Shown: piece by piece, positions 1 through 8,307 of the stretch
How the letters are laid out: each line of letters begins with the position of its first letter
How positions within the stretch are numbered: the first letter of the stretch is position 1
NCBI GenBank assembly: GCA_902363045.1
Contig: CABIYX010000002.1
Location: forward strand, 189,250-236,586
Source: Clostridiales bacterium
Lineage (GTDB): Bacteria; Bacillota; Clostridia; Oscillospirales; Oscillospiraceae
Direction: 5' to 3'
DNA: 47,337 nt
Made by a program: the position numbers and the translations under genes
The notes under the pieces: generated by a model
Told to the model about the DNA's origin: nothing
What the model saw: only the letters and a program-made list of their open reading frames with translations
Databases searched by the model: none

Positions 1-1
1 C

Positions 2-1492
2 CTGACCGTAGTTGACACCTACTGCGACCGACATATCTCGGGGCGAACAGACGAGCGCCCAGAGTTTCAGCGACTCATTGCAGACGCTAAGGCCCATAAG
101 TTCGAGGCCGTTGTCGTCTACAAGACAGACCGCTTTGCGCGGAACAAATACGACAGCGCGATCTATAAGCGAGAGCTCAGGCGAAATGGCATTCAGATAT
201 TCTATGCCGCGGAAGCCATACCGGAAGGCCCTGAGGGGATTATCCTCGAGAGCCTTATGGAAGGCCTTGCAGAATACTACTCTGCGGAGCTCGCTCAGAA
301 GATCAAGCGCGGCCTGAATGAGAGTGCGCTCAAGTGCCAGAGTCTCGGAAGCGGTAGGCCCCTCGGCTACACAGTAGACGAGCAGAAGCACTTCCAGATT
401 GACCCAGAGTCTTCCCAGGCGGTCAAGACGATCTTCGAGATGTATATCAAGGGCGAGTCAAATGCCGCGATATGCGACTACCTGAACGCCCGTGGCCTTC
501 GTACCTCGCAGGGGAACCTCTTCAACAAGAACAGTATCAACCGAATTATCAAGAACCGAAAGTACATCGGCGAGTATCGGTATAACGATATAGTAGTTGA
601 GGGCGGCATGCCTGCGATCATCTCGAAAGAGACCTTCTGCCTGGCTCAGGCCGAAATGGAACGCCGGCGCACGCATAGAGCACCGGTATCTCCGAAAGCG
701 GAATACCTTTTGGCCGGGAAACTTTTCTGCGGTCATTGCAAAGGACCAATGCAGGGAGTCAGCGGCACGGGCAAAAGCGGGAACAAGTGGTACTACTATT
801 ACTGCGCGAACACTCGAGGCAAAGAGCGGACCTGCGACAAAAAGCAGGTGTCCCGTGATCGCCTTGAGAAGGCCGTCGTAGACTTCACCGTTCGATATAT
901 CCTCCAGGAAGACGTCCTTGAGGAGCTATCGAAGAAGGTGTACGCGGCGCAAGAACGCCAAAATAATACCGCCTCGGAGATCGCCTTTTATGAGAAGAAG
1001 CTGGCCGAGAATAAAAAGGCCATAGCTAACATACTTCGGGCGATCGAGTCCGGAGCGATGACCCAGGCCCTGCCTGCACGCCTCCAGGAGTTGGAGAACG
1101 AGCAGACAGTTATCCAGGGCGAACTCAGCTATCTAAAGGGCGCGCGTCTGGCCTTTACAGAGGACCAGATTCTCTTTGCGTTGCTGCAGCACCTCGACCC
1201 TCGACCTGGTGAGTCGGAGCAGGACTACCACAGGCGCATTATTACTGACTTCGTGTCAGAGGTTTACCTTTATGACGACAGAATGCTGATTTACTTTAAT
1301 ATAAGTAGCGCAGACGGTAAGCTCAAGCACGCAGACCTGTCTGCAATAGAGTCCGGTGTGTTCGACGCAGGACTCACCAGCTCCACCAATTTGATCCCAG
1401 GTCGAACCCCTGGAGCTGGGTTCGATGCTGGACTCATCAGCTCCACCACGTCGGAGCAAGCTTTGTATCGCTTGCTCCGACTTATTTTATAA
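2..1492 (+). CDS. Large serine recombinase, 5' end outside the window
   Basis: Site-specific DNA recombinase of the large serine (resolvase/invertase) family, which integrates or excises mobile elements. The reading frame is open from base 2, so the N-terminus with the catalytic serine lies off the window. Visible parts in order: the rest of the resolvase domain, including a DRFARN motif, and the long E helix; the recombinase domain (GRPLGYTVDE onward); a zinc ribbon (CGHC, then a Cys pair about 25 residues later) beside a YYYY run; a coiled coil rich in Glu and Lys; and a C-terminal tail with a duplicated FDAGL(T/I)SST segment. GC content and codon choice are visibly lower and more mixed than in the genes that follow, which suggests transfer. 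The element it serves probably extends to the left, with an attachment-site edge near this 3' end. The family is clear; the target site is unknown. Confidence 0.93.
   Translation: MTVVDTYCDRHISGRTDERPEFQRLIADAKAHKFEAVVVYKTDRFARNKYDSAIYKRELRRNGIQIFYAAEAIPEGPEGIILESLMEGLAEYYSAELAQKIKRGLNESALKCQSLGSGRPLGYTVDEQKHFQIDPESSQAVKTIFEMYIKGESNAAICDYLNARGLRTSQGNLFNKNSINRIIKNRKYIGEYRYNDIVVEGGMPAIISKETFCLAQAEMERRRTHRAPVSPKAEYLLAGKLFCGHCKGPMQGVSGTGKSGNKWYYYYCANTRGKERTCDKKQVSRDRLEKAVVDFTVRYILQEDVLEELSKKVYAAQERQNNTASEIAFYEKKLAENKKAIANILRAIESGAMTQALPARLQELENEQTVIQGELSYLKGARLAFTEDQILFALLQHLDPRPGESEQDYHRRIITDFVSEVYLYDDRMLIYFNISSADGKLKHADLSAIESGVFDAGLTSSTNLIPGRTPGAGFDAGLISSTTSEQALYRLLRLIL
1361..1448 (+). repeat. 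Two 28-bp near-identical direct repeats, 60 bp apart
   Basis: Copies at 1361-1388 and 1421-1448 match at 25 of 28 bases and stay in frame inside the recombinase tail. Two of the three differences are silent and the third changes Thr to Ile. Both copies end in AGCTCCACCA. They may belong to the attachment-site region that often overlaps recombinase 3' ends, but this is an inference. Confidence 0.7.
1450..1490 (+). terminator. Hairpin terminator overlapping the recombinase stop
   Basis: A perfect 12-bp stem (1450-1461 with 1470-1481) and 8-nt loop are followed by a T-rich tract (1482-1489). The hairpin lies within the last codons and the stop codon is at 1490-1492. Confidence 0.7.
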
Positions 1493-1564
1493 GTCAGAGC
1501 GCGCTCACGCCGCTGCTCCTCCTTTCCAACTGCGACCCGCTATTGCTGGGCTCGCAGTTGGTGT

Positions 1565-1592
1565 GCCGCCCTGCGGGCGGCCTGTTTTATTT
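1565..1592 (+). terminator. Second hairpin with T tract after the recombinase
   Basis: GCCGCCC, loop TGC, GGGCGGC (1565-1581), then CCTGTTTTATTT. A second stem-loop (CAACTGCGA pairing with TCGCAGTTG) lies just before it. This is likely a back-up terminator on the plus strand. Confidence 0.5.
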
Positions 1593-1800
1593 CTGACAGA
1601 AATATCGATTGAAGCTTTCTTTTTGGGTTTCGCTCCCGTTAGTCGCTCCACCCTTCGGTATTTCAATGCTCGGGGCAAGTGAATTGCCCCTCCGCCAAGG
1701 TTTTCGCCGCAGGCGAAAACACTTGTACGGCGCATCAGCGCCGCCGGCCGGAAGGCCGGTTTGCACCGTTTCCTCCATTATTTACAGACTGGTTCGTTCT
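1593..1800. other. Gene-free stretch with four short hairpins in a row
   Basis: No supported gene. Four perfect stem-loops follow one another: 1672-1690, 1701-1719, 1729-1742 and 1744-1759, with stems of 7, 8, 5 and 6 bp. The pattern resembles dispersed intergenic repeats of GC-rich Clostridia, but no second copy is present in this window. Confidence 0.5.
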
Positions 1801-1842
1801 AAAAAACGCCCGGCGGCAGATGGATCCATCTGCCGCCGGGCG
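1801..1842 (-). terminator. Terminator of the Na/Pi cotransporter gene
   Basis: A perfect inverted repeat with 16-bp arms (1807-1822, 1827-1842) around GATC. On the minus strand it is followed by six T (1801-1806). Confidence 0.92.
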
Positions 1843-1867
1843 GAGCCGTCTCTTCCGGCCTTTTCTC

Positions 1868-3538
1868 TTAGATATGCTCCTGGACCTGAGCCATCTCCTG
1901 GGCGATATTCAGGACATGGTCGCCGATACGCTCAAAGTCGGTGAGCAGCTCGGAGTAGATAATGCACGCCTCGTCGGAGCACTCCCCGCTGCGCATCCGC
2001 TCCAGGTGGCTGCGGCGGTAATCGCTGGTCATATCATCGATGCGCTGCTCCAGGGCAGACACCTCGCTGAGCCACTCCACATTCCCGGCCACCGGGGTCA
2101 GCAGGTAGTCCACGCACTCCAGGCATATATCCCGCATGGCGGCGATCTCCTTTTGCGCCGCGGGAGAGAAGGAGATATTCCGCTTGTTCAGCAGGCGGGT
2201 ATAGCCAGCCAGGTTGTCCGCGTGGTCGCCGATTCGCTCGATATTGCCCGAGATAGTGAAGAAGCTGCTGACCACGGCAGAGGCCTTCTCATTGGTCTCA
2301 TAGGCGATGAGGCGGGAGACATGGAGGGAGATCTCCTTATTCAGGAAGTCGATATACTCCTCCGTCTTTTCCACCTCAGCCAGCTCGTTCTCATCCCGGT
2401 TCAGCACCGAGCGGAAGCTGGCCTCCACATTTCCCTGGGCCATGAGCATCATGCGCCGCAGCTCATGCTGCATCTGGTCCACATAGATGGCAGACACGCC
2501 CAGGCCGCCGTCCTTGCTGCTGATCTGGATGGGGGTGAGGTACTCCAGGTGCATCTGGTCCACCTTGTCGCCGGGGCGGTCGGGCAGGATGCGCACCGCG
2601 GCCTTTGCCAGATAGTTACCCAGCGGCAGGAGCAGCAGGGTGGTGACGATATTGAAGCTGGTGTGGACCATGGCGATCTGCCCGGCCGGAGTGGAGGGCA
2701 GTATCCCGCTCAGACCGGCCACAGGGATCTGACCGTCGATCACATGGGCAATGGGGAACATGATGAAGAGGAACGTAAAGATGACCGTGCCGATCATGTT
2801 GAACATCAGATGGATGATGGTGGCCCGCTTGGCGCTGCGGCTGGTGCCGATGGAGGCCAGCACCGCCGTGATGCAGGTGCCGATATTCTGGCCGAACAGC
2901 ACGAACACTGCGCTGGACAGCCCGATCACACCGCTGTTGGCCAGCGCCTGAAGGATACCCACCGAGGCGGAGGACGACTGGATCACCGCGGTAAAGCCGG
3001 CGCCGGCCAGGATCCCCAGCAGCGGGTTGGAGAAATTGGACATCATCTGGATGAACGCCTCCGACTCCCGCAGGGGGGACATGGCGCCGCTCATCATGTC
3101 CATTCCGATGAACAGCACGCCCAGGCCGGCCAGAATCTGGCCGAAGTGCTGGAGCTGGGGCCGCTTGACAAAGACCACCATGGCCACGCCGACGAAGGCG
3201 AACAGGGGAGCCAGTTCACCCACGTCCAACGCGATCAGCAGCCCGGTGACGGTGGTGCCGATGTTGGCGCCCATGATGATCCACACCGCCTGATTCAGGG
3301 TCATCATCCCCGCGTTGACAAAGCCCACCACCATGACCGTGGTGGCGGAGGACGACTGGATCACCGCCGTGATGGCCGCGCCCACCAGTACGCCCAAAAA
3401 GCGGTTGGCCGTCAGCCGCTCCAGGATCTGCTTCATCCGGCTGCCGGCTGCCGCCTCCAGGCCGGAGCTCATCATCTGCATTCCGTATAAGAACAGGGCC
3501 AGTCCGCCCAGCAGACTCAAAAAGTCCGTCATTTGCAT
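1868..3538 (-). CDS. Na/Pi cotransporter family protein with PhoU-like C-terminal domain
   Basis: Inner-membrane sodium-dependent phosphate transporter of the NptA/YjbB type (556 aa). The N-terminal half holds the two inverted PNaS repeats. Each has a QSSSA motif (QSSSATT and QSSSASV) followed by a GANIGTT or GQNIGTC motif, between hydrophobic helices. The C-terminal ~200 residues are soluble, helical and PhoU-like (for example NIERIGDHADN and FERIGDHVLNIA). The start at 3538 is chosen because GGAGG lies 10 nt upstream; an in-frame codon farther upstream (3574) has no such site. A strong promoter and a ~220-nt leader with an intrinsic terminator precede it, so expression is probably controlled by attenuation. 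It is transcribed alone and has its own terminator. Confidence 0.93.
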   Translation of the reverse strand: MQMTDFLSLLGGLALFLYGMQMMSSGLEAAAGSRMKQILERLTANRFLGVLVGAAITAVIQSSSATTVMVVGFVNAGMMTLNQAVWIIMGANIGTTVTGLLIALDVGELAPLFAFVGVAMVVFVKRPQLQHFGQILAGLGVLFIGMDMMSGAMSPLRESEAFIQMMSNFSNPLLGILAGAGFTAVIQSSSASVGILQALANSGVIGLSSAVFVLFGQNIGTCITAVLASIGTSRSAKRATIIHLMFNMIGTVIFTFLFIMFPIAHVIDGQIPVAGLSGILPSTPAGQIAMVHTSFNIVTTLLLLPLGNYLAKAAVRILPDRPGDKVDQMHLEYLTPIQISSKDGGLGVSAIYVDQMQHELRRMMLMAQGNVEASFRSVLNRDENELAEVEKTEEYIDFLNKEISLHVSRLIAYETNEKASAVVSSFFTISGNIERIGDHADNLAGYTRLLNKRNISFSPAAQKEIAAMRDICLECVDYLLTPVAGNVEWLSEVSALEQRIDDMTSDYRRSHLERMRSGECSDEACIIYSELLTDFERIGDHVLNIAQEMAQVQEHI

Positions 3539-3608
3539 CTTTCGATTTCCTCCTCTATCTCTTCTGGAAAACACACAGGATTATTGTCTCTGTTTCTTGA
3601 AAAAGTAT

Positions 3609-3657
3609 AAAAAAAGGCATCGCCCACGGAGCGCAAAGCCGCTTCGCAGGTCATGCC
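3609..3657 (-). terminator. Intrinsic terminator inside the transporter leader (attenuator)
   Basis: On the minus strand a GGCAT/ATGCC base, a 6-pair middle block (with wobbles) and a 4-pair top form a hairpin that runs directly into TTTTTTTATA. It lies between the promoter and the ribosome-binding site of the downstream gene, so it can only work as a conditional terminator. Confidence 0.75.
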
Positions 3658-3719
3658 TGTATCTTTCTGATTCGGTTCGTCAGGCTGATCCCCGCCAGCC
3701 CGGGCACAGACGCTTCCAT
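3651..3719 (-). CDS. Possible 22-residue leader peptide ahead of the transporter
   Basis: ATG at 3719 opens a 22-codon frame starting MEASVPGLAG. It ends in a TGA at 3651-3653 that lies inside the left arm of the attenuator hairpin. A ribosome stopping there would block the hairpin, as in classical translation-coupled attenuation. An overlapping frame starts at ATG 3724 (MPWKRLCPGWRGSA, stop at 3680) and has the better placed AGAGAGG. Nothing proves that either is translated; the leader could instead be a ligand-binding RNA. Confidence 0.3.
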   Translation of the reverse strand: MEASVPGLAGISLTNRIRKIQA

Positions 3720-3768
3720 GGCATTTCTACCTCTCTGTACTCTTTATCCACAACTTCTTACAGATACC

Positions 3769-3797
3769 ATTATAGGGAAGCATCCCGCTTCCGTCAA
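3769..3797 (-). promoter_or_regulatory. Sigma-70-type promoter of the Na/Pi cotransporter
   Basis: On the minus strand TTGACG (3792-3797), a 17-bp spacer and a perfect TATAAT (3769-3774). Transcription should start near 3761, leaving a leader of about 220 nt before the gene. Confidence 0.8.
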
Positions 3798-3905
3798 TAG
3801 ATTTTACATGGACTTAACATTCTGATGACATTTTTCTCCGCTCTGGATAGAAAAGGCCGCTCTGCCGCTGGCCGAAAGGGGGCATATTCGACAACAGGTG
3901 AAAAA

Positions 3906-3936
3906 GCCGCGGACCGCCTCTCCGGCAGTCCGCGGC
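3906..3936 (-). terminator. Terminator of the ABC-F gene
   Basis: A 9-bp stem (3906-3914 with 3928-3936) followed on the minus strand by a T run at 3901-3905. Confidence 0.8.
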
Positions 3937-3964
3937 TCGCGGATGATTTTCAGCTTTTGAGGGA

Positions 3965-5563
3965 TCAGCTCTGAGGCTTCTGGCTGTCCAGGTACTCGTC
4001 ATAGGACATCATCCGGTCGATGAGTTTCCCTTCGGCGGTGAAGTCAAAGACCCGGTTACACACCGTCTGGATCAGCTGGTGGTCATGGGAGGAGACCAGC
4101 ACATTGCACTTGACGGCCTCCAGGCCATTATTCAGGGCGGCGATGGACTCCAGATCCAGGTGGTTGGTGGGCTGATCCAGCAGGAGCACGTTGGCCCCGG
4201 ACAGCATCATTCGGGACAGCATACACCGCACCTTCTCTCCGCCGGAGAGTACCTTGACCGGCTTATACACCTCATCTCCAGAGAAGAGCATCCGGCCCAG
4301 GAATCCCCGGAGGTACTGCTCCTGGGGATCGTTGGAGTACTGGCGCAGCCACTGCACCAGGTTGTCCTCACAGCCCTCGAAGTAGGGCGTGTTGTCCTTG
4401 GGGAAATAGGAGAAGGTGGCGGTCTGTCCCCACTTCACTGTCCCCTCGTCGGGCTCCATCTCGCCGGCCAGGATCTTAAACAGGGCGGTGTGGGCGTTCT
4501 CATTGTCACCCACAAAGGCGATCTTGTCCCCGTGACCCACAATGAAGGAGACCTTGTCCAGCACCTTCACCCCGTCGATGGTCTTGGACACATCGGTGAC
4601 AAACAGGATGTCCTTGCCCACCTCCCGGTCGGGGGAGAAGGCCACCCAGGGGTAGCGGCGGGAGGAGGCGGGCATCTCCTCCACCGTCAGCTTGTCCAGC
4701 AGCTTGCGCCGGGCGGTGGCCTGCTTGCTCTTGGATTTGTTGGCGGAGAAGCGGGAGATGAAGTCCTGCAGCTCCTTGATCTTCTCCTCGTTGCGCTTGT
4801 TCTGGTTCTTGATGAGCTGCTGTACCAGCTGGCTGGACTCATACCAGAAGTCGTAGTTGCCCACATACATCTTGATCTTGTTGTAGTCGATGTCCACGAT
4901 GTGGGTACACACCGTGTTGAGAAAGTGGCGGTCATGGCTGACCACGATGACGGTGCCGGGGAAATCCAGCAGGAAGTCCTCCAGCCAGTTCACCGCGTCG
5001 ATGTCCAGGTTGTTGGTGGGCTCGTCCATCATCAGAAGGTCGGGGCTGCCGAACAGCGCCTGGGCCAGCAGCACCTTCACCTTCAGGCGGGCGTCCAGGG
5101 TCGCCATATCGTTGTAGTGCAGGTCGGTGCCGATGCCCAGACCCTGGAGGATCCGGCTGGCGTCGGACTCAGACTCCCAGCCGCCCAGCTCGGCGTATTC
5201 CTCCTCCAGCTGGCAGGCCCGCATCCCGTCCTCGTCGGTCATCTCCTCCTTGGCGTACAGGGCCTCCTTCTCCTTGCCGATGTCATACAGGCGCTGGTTG
5301 CCCATGATGACGGTATCCATCACATTGTAGGCGTCATAGGCGTTCTGGTTCTGCTTCAGCACAGACATCCGGGTGTTGGGCAGGATGGACACCTCGCCGG
5401 TGGAGGGCTCCAGATCCCCGGAGAGGATTTTCAGAAAGGTGGACTTTCCGGCGCCGTTGGCGCCGATGATGCCATAGCAGTTGCCACGCAGGAACTGCAG
5501 GTCCACATGGGAGAACAGCGGGGTGCCGCTGTAATTCAGGCTCAGGTCGGAAACAGTAATCAT
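3965..5563 (-). CDS. ABC-F family ATPase (YbiT-like), second ATP site degenerate
   Basis: Soluble protein with two ABC ATPase domains and no membrane part (532 aa). ABC-F proteins act on ribosomes. NBD1 has an intact Walker A (GANGAGKS, residues 34-41) and Walker B (DEPTNNLD, E181), but its signature is LDAR (156-159) instead of LSGG. NBD2 has an intact LSGGE (439-443), but its Walker A reads GDNENAHTA with His358 in place of Lys, and its Walker B reads DQPTNHLD with Gln464 in place of Glu. In the folded dimer the intact parts pair in one site and the degenerate parts in the other. The interdomain linker (SANKSKSKQATARRK, SSRRYP) matches the YbiT subgroup. AGGAG lies 7 nt before the ATG. The gene is alone between two terminators or gaps. 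Confidence 0.93.
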   Translation of the reverse strand: MITVSDLSLNYSGTPLFSHVDLQFLRGNCYGIIGANGAGKSTFLKILSGDLEPSTGEVSILPNTRMSVLKQNQNAYDAYNVMDTVIMGNQRLYDIGKEKEALYAKEEMTDEDGMRACQLEEEYAELGGWESESDASRILQGLGIGTDLHYNDMATLDARLKVKVLLAQALFGSPDLLMMDEPTNNLDIDAVNWLEDFLLDFPGTVIVVSHDRHFLNTVCTHIVDIDYNKIKMYVGNYDFWYESSQLVQQLIKNQNKRNEEKIKELQDFISRFSANKSKSKQATARRKLLDKLTVEEMPASSRRYPWVAFSPDREVGKDILFVTDVSKTIDGVKVLDKVSFIVGHGDKIAFVGDNENAHTALFKILAGEMEPDEGTVKWGQTATFSYFPKDNTPYFEGCEDNLVQWLRQYSNDPQEQYLRGFLGRMLFSGDEVYKPVKVLSGGEKVRCMLSRMMLSGANVLLLDQPTNHLDLESIAALNNGLEAVKCNVLVSSHDHQLIQTVCNRVFDFTAEGKLIDRMMSYDEYLDSQKPQS

Positions 5564-5737
5564 GGCGGGCTCCTTATTTCAAATGTGATTCAGCTCATTT
5601 TACGCTTCGGGTACTATCTTACCATATCCCTCCGGCCTTGAACAGGGGCTTTTCGCAAAAATATCCCACAGCTTTCCCCTGTTTTCCGCCATTCCAGCTG
5701 ATAAAACTGAACATTTTGGCCCACACGTCTACCGCGC
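5564..5737. other. Short gene-free gap with a hairpin
   Basis: No gene is seen. An AACAGGGG/CCCCTGTT inverted repeat (about 5640-5700) spans an AT-rich centre and has no T tract. It may lie in the leader of the ABC-F gene or mark the end of the S41 gene. Confidence 0.3.
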
Positions 5738-7444
5738 TCACCCGGCCAGGGCGGACAGCCGCGCCACAGCGGCCTCTCCCTCCTGCCGGGTCAGGCCCTC
5801 CTCCGGCCGGAAGCGGCCCTGCTCCGTCTCCATCAGTCCGTCGGAGCATACCCAGCGCACCGCCTCTCTGGCCCAGGGCGCGGCCTGCGCCTCATCCTCC
5901 GGCGGTGTGCCCGGCTGCCCGGGCTCCAGCCCCAGAAGTTCCGCCGTGCGGAGCAGCAGGACGGCCGCCTCCTGCCGCGTCACGGGCCGGGCTGCCTCAA
6001 AGGCCCCCTCTCCCGTTCCGGAGGCCGCGCCGCTCTCCCGCGCCCAGCACAGCGCGGGGAGGAACCACTCGATCCCCAGCGCGTCAGAGAACGCCCCGCC
6101 CTCCGCCTCCGGACAGCCCGCCGCCTGCCACAGCAGTGCGGCCAGCCTTCCCCGGGTCAGGGGCGCTTCGGGATAGGCCCGCGGCTCCAGCCGCTGGGGA
6201 TGGGACAGCAGCCACTCCACCGCGGTGTCCCGCCCCGCCAGCGTGTCCGCCATGGTCTGGGCCACGGTCACATCGGGCTCCAGGGGCTCCACGCCCCGTC
6301 CGGCGTCCGCGTCCAGCAGCTCCCCCAGGTCGATGTACTTGGAGGACACCCCCAGCCGCAGGCCGGAGTTGGGGAGCTGCGCGGAGCGCACCGCCCCGAA
6401 ATGGTCCACGCTCCCGCTGGCAGGCTCCCCCACCAGGGTCATTCCCATCTCCTGAAGCTCCACCGCGTTGATGACCGCGGAGGAGAAGGTGGTCTCTCCG
6501 ATCAGGCCCACGCCCTCCAGCCCCCGGTCCATTGCCTGGCGCAGCACCTGAAGCAGGGGCCAGATCACCCCGTCGGAGCCGCCGCCGTTGTTCCGCAGGT
6601 CCACGATCACCCGCCGGTACTGTCCCGCCGACAGCTCCTGTTCCACCTGGGCGGCAAAGGTCTCCATGGGCAGCTCCGGGTCCTCCCGGCAGCTGTTGTA
6701 CTGGATGTAGTAGGTCCCTTCATCCAGGGGGAAGGCCAGATAAAACCGGTCCTGAGCCCCGGTGACAGGCTGGGGAAGGCCGTCGTTCAGGCGGACCAGG
6801 CCGGCCTGGCCCAGCTCCTCCGCGGGGACAGGAGACAGCGCCAGCTCCCCTCCCCCGGCCAGAGTCAGCTCCAGGGGCCCTCCCTCTTGGACCAGCCCCA
6901 GATATTCATAAAACTCCGCCACGTTGCAGCTCTGGCGGTACTGCCGCCGCAGCTTCACCCCGTTGTCCGCGCTGAGCACCGCCCCAAAGGCGTCCGCTGT
7001 CTCCTCCATGCTCCTACCGTTGACGGCGGTGACCTCCCGGCCCAGCAGCTCCCGGCGCTCCGCCGGCGCGGCGCTCAGATACCAGCGGCCGTCCCGGTAC
7101 AGCAGAGACATGGGGTAATAGTGGACCGTCTGGCTCAGGCTCCCGCCCAGGGCCAGGGTGGTATGGGAGTCCCCCGCCAGTGCGGCCAGCGACTGGAGCT
7201 CCAGGGCAAAGGTGAAGTCGTCCACCTCCTCCAGCCCGGCCTCAATGGCCGCCTTCCGCTCCAGGAACCGCCCCTCCGGCATGTTGGCGAACAGATCCGG
7301 GTGAGCCTTCTCCAGGGTCTGATACAGGAACTCCAGGTCCTCCCTCCGGGCCGCCGCCTCTCCCTCCGCCGGGGCGGCACAGGCGGGGACCGCCAGGCTC
7401 AGGGCCAGCAGGGCGGCCAGGACGCCCCTCCATGAATGACGCAT
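5738..7444 (-). CDS. S41-family peptidase-like exported protein with SLH repeats
   Basis: A 568-aa protein with a signal sequence (residues 1-23, ending near VPACA; the Cys could also be lipidated, although Pro at -2 is unusual). The central part matches the tail-specific protease fold of S41 (C-terminal processing peptidase): an N-terminal helical region, IVDLRNNGGGSDGV, then TTFSSAVINA, where the Ser is the expected nucleophile, and LVGEPASGS. The last ~170 residues hold two clear S-layer-homology-like segments and part of a third (TRGRLAALLWQ, TRQEAAVLLLR, TRQEGEAAVARL), which would tie it to the cell wall. AGGAGGA precedes the ATG. Substrate unknown. The gene diverges from the HD-domain gene. 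Confidence 0.85.
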   Translation of the reverse strand: MRHSWRGVLAALLALSLAVPACAAPAEGEAAARREDLEFLYQTLEKAHPDLFANMPEGRFLERKAAIEAGLEEVDDFTFALELQSLAALAGDSHTTLALGGSLSQTVHYYPMSLLYRDGRWYLSAAPAERRELLGREVTAVNGRSMEETADAFGAVLSADNGVKLRRQYRQSCNVAEFYEYLGLVQEGGPLELTLAGGGELALSPVPAEELGQAGLVRLNDGLPQPVTGAQDRFYLAFPLDEGTYYIQYNSCREDPELPMETFAAQVEQELSAGQYRRVIVDLRNNGGGSDGVIWPLLQVLRQAMDRGLEGVGLIGETTFSSAVINAVELQEMGMTLVGEPASGSVDHFGAVRSAQLPNSGLRLGVSSKYIDLGELLDADAGRGVEPLEPDVTVAQTMADTLAGRDTAVEWLLSHPQRLEPRAYPEAPLTRGRLAALLWQAAGCPEAEGGAFSDALGIEWFLPALCWARESGAASGTGEGAFEAARPVTRQEAAVLLLRTAELLGLEPGQPGTPPEDEAQAAPWAREAVRWVCSDGLMETEQGRFRPEEGLTRQEGEAAVARLSALAG

Positions 7445-7560
7445 CTCGTCTCCTCCTTGTTCGATTTTTTCTCAGTATAGCAGGGGAATCTGAAACGGCC
7501 ATAAAGTCATTCTTAAAATTTGCTGAATTTCTGCGGCTGGATTTTCCCGCTTTCCTGTGG

Positions 7561-7566
7561 TATGAT
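7561..7566 (+). promoter_or_regulatory. Extended -10 element before the HD-domain gene
   Basis: TGGTATGAT forms an extended -10 (TATGAT at 7561-7566), about 95 bp before the start codon. No clear -35 box is seen. Confidence 0.45.
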
Positions 7567-7659
7567 AGGTCCATCCGAGCCCGCCCTCCCCCAGAGGGCA
7601 GGGACACAGCACACGCGGGCCGCGCGGCCTTCCGCCCGGTCCGCTCTGGAGGGAAGCTC

Positions 7660-8244
7660 ATGTCCTGCAAAGAGGAATTTATCGAAATTTTCAAAGAGAA
7701 GATCACACGCCCCGGGGCGGACGCCCTGCTGAATTACCTGGAGAACAAAAGCGACTTTTTCACTGCCCCCGCCTCCGCCCGGTACCACCTGGCCTGTGAG
7801 GGCGGGCTGTGTGAGCACAGCTTAAATGTATATCACTGTCTGGTGGACTACCTCCAGCGGGAGCGGGTCCAGGAGCTGTACGGCCTGGAGTACAGCGAGG
7901 AGTCGGTTGCAGTGGTGGCCCTGCTCCACGACCTGTGCAAGGTAGGCTGTTACAAGAAAACCTTCCGCAACGTGAAGGACGACGCCACCGGGAAGTGGGA
8001 AAAGGTACCTTCCTACCAGTTTGACGATCCCCTCCCCTATGGCCACGGGGAAAAATCGGTGTATATCGCCAACGGCTTCATCCGGCTCACCCGGGAGGAG
8101 GCCATGGCCATCCGCTGGCACATGGGCTTCTCTGGGTCGGAGGACCCCCGCACCGTGGGGCAGGCCCTGCAAAAATACCCCCTGGCCTTCGCCCTGGCTA
8201 CCGCCGACATGGAGGCCAGCTACTTCCTGGAGGGGGAGCGCTGA
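7660..8244 (+). CDS. HD-domain hydrolase
   Basis: A 194-aa cytosolic protein with the metal-binding HD signature: His in CEHSLNVY, then ALLHDLCK about 45 residues later, and GHGEKSVYI. HD proteins are metal-dependent phosphohydrolases acting on nucleotides or RNA ends; the overall layout resembles the HD part of YhaM-like 3'-5' exoribonucleases without the OB domain. The start at 7660 is chosen for TGGAGGG 6 nt upstream; the frame is open farther upstream but without a ribosome site. It is the only plus-strand gene in this part of the window and ends at a strong terminator. Substrate not predictable. Confidence 0.85.
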   Translation: MSCKEEFIEIFKEKITRPGADALLNYLENKSDFFTAPASARYHLACEGGLCEHSLNVYHCLVDYLQRERVQELYGLEYSEESVAVVALLHDLCKVGCYKKTFRNVKDDATGKWEKVPSYQFDDPLPYGHGEKSVYIANGFIRLTREEAMAIRWHMGFSGSEDPRTVGQALQKYPLAFALATADMEASYFLEGER

Positions 8245-8257
8245 ACCGCCGCAAAAT

Positions 8258-8304
8258 GCCGCCGCGCCCAGTCCCATACGGACGGAGGCGCGGCGGCGTT
8301 TTTT
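8258..8304 (+). terminator. Terminator of the HD-domain gene
   Basis: A perfect 11-bp GC stem (8258-8268 with 8287-8297) followed by GTTTTTTCTTTT. It lies between convergent genes and may also slow transcription from the other side. Confidence 0.9.
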
Positions 8305-8307
8305 CTT

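Noticed and set aside
1411..1448. tRNA 3' end (TGGAGCT pairing with AGCTCCA plus CCA)
   Set aside because: No D, anticodon or T arm can be built around it; the segment is coding and repeated in frame.
1679..3490. A ~600-codon plus-strand frame opposite the Na/Pi cotransporter
   Set aside because: Antisense to a clear transporter; the product is His/Asp/Gly-rich and unlike any protein family.
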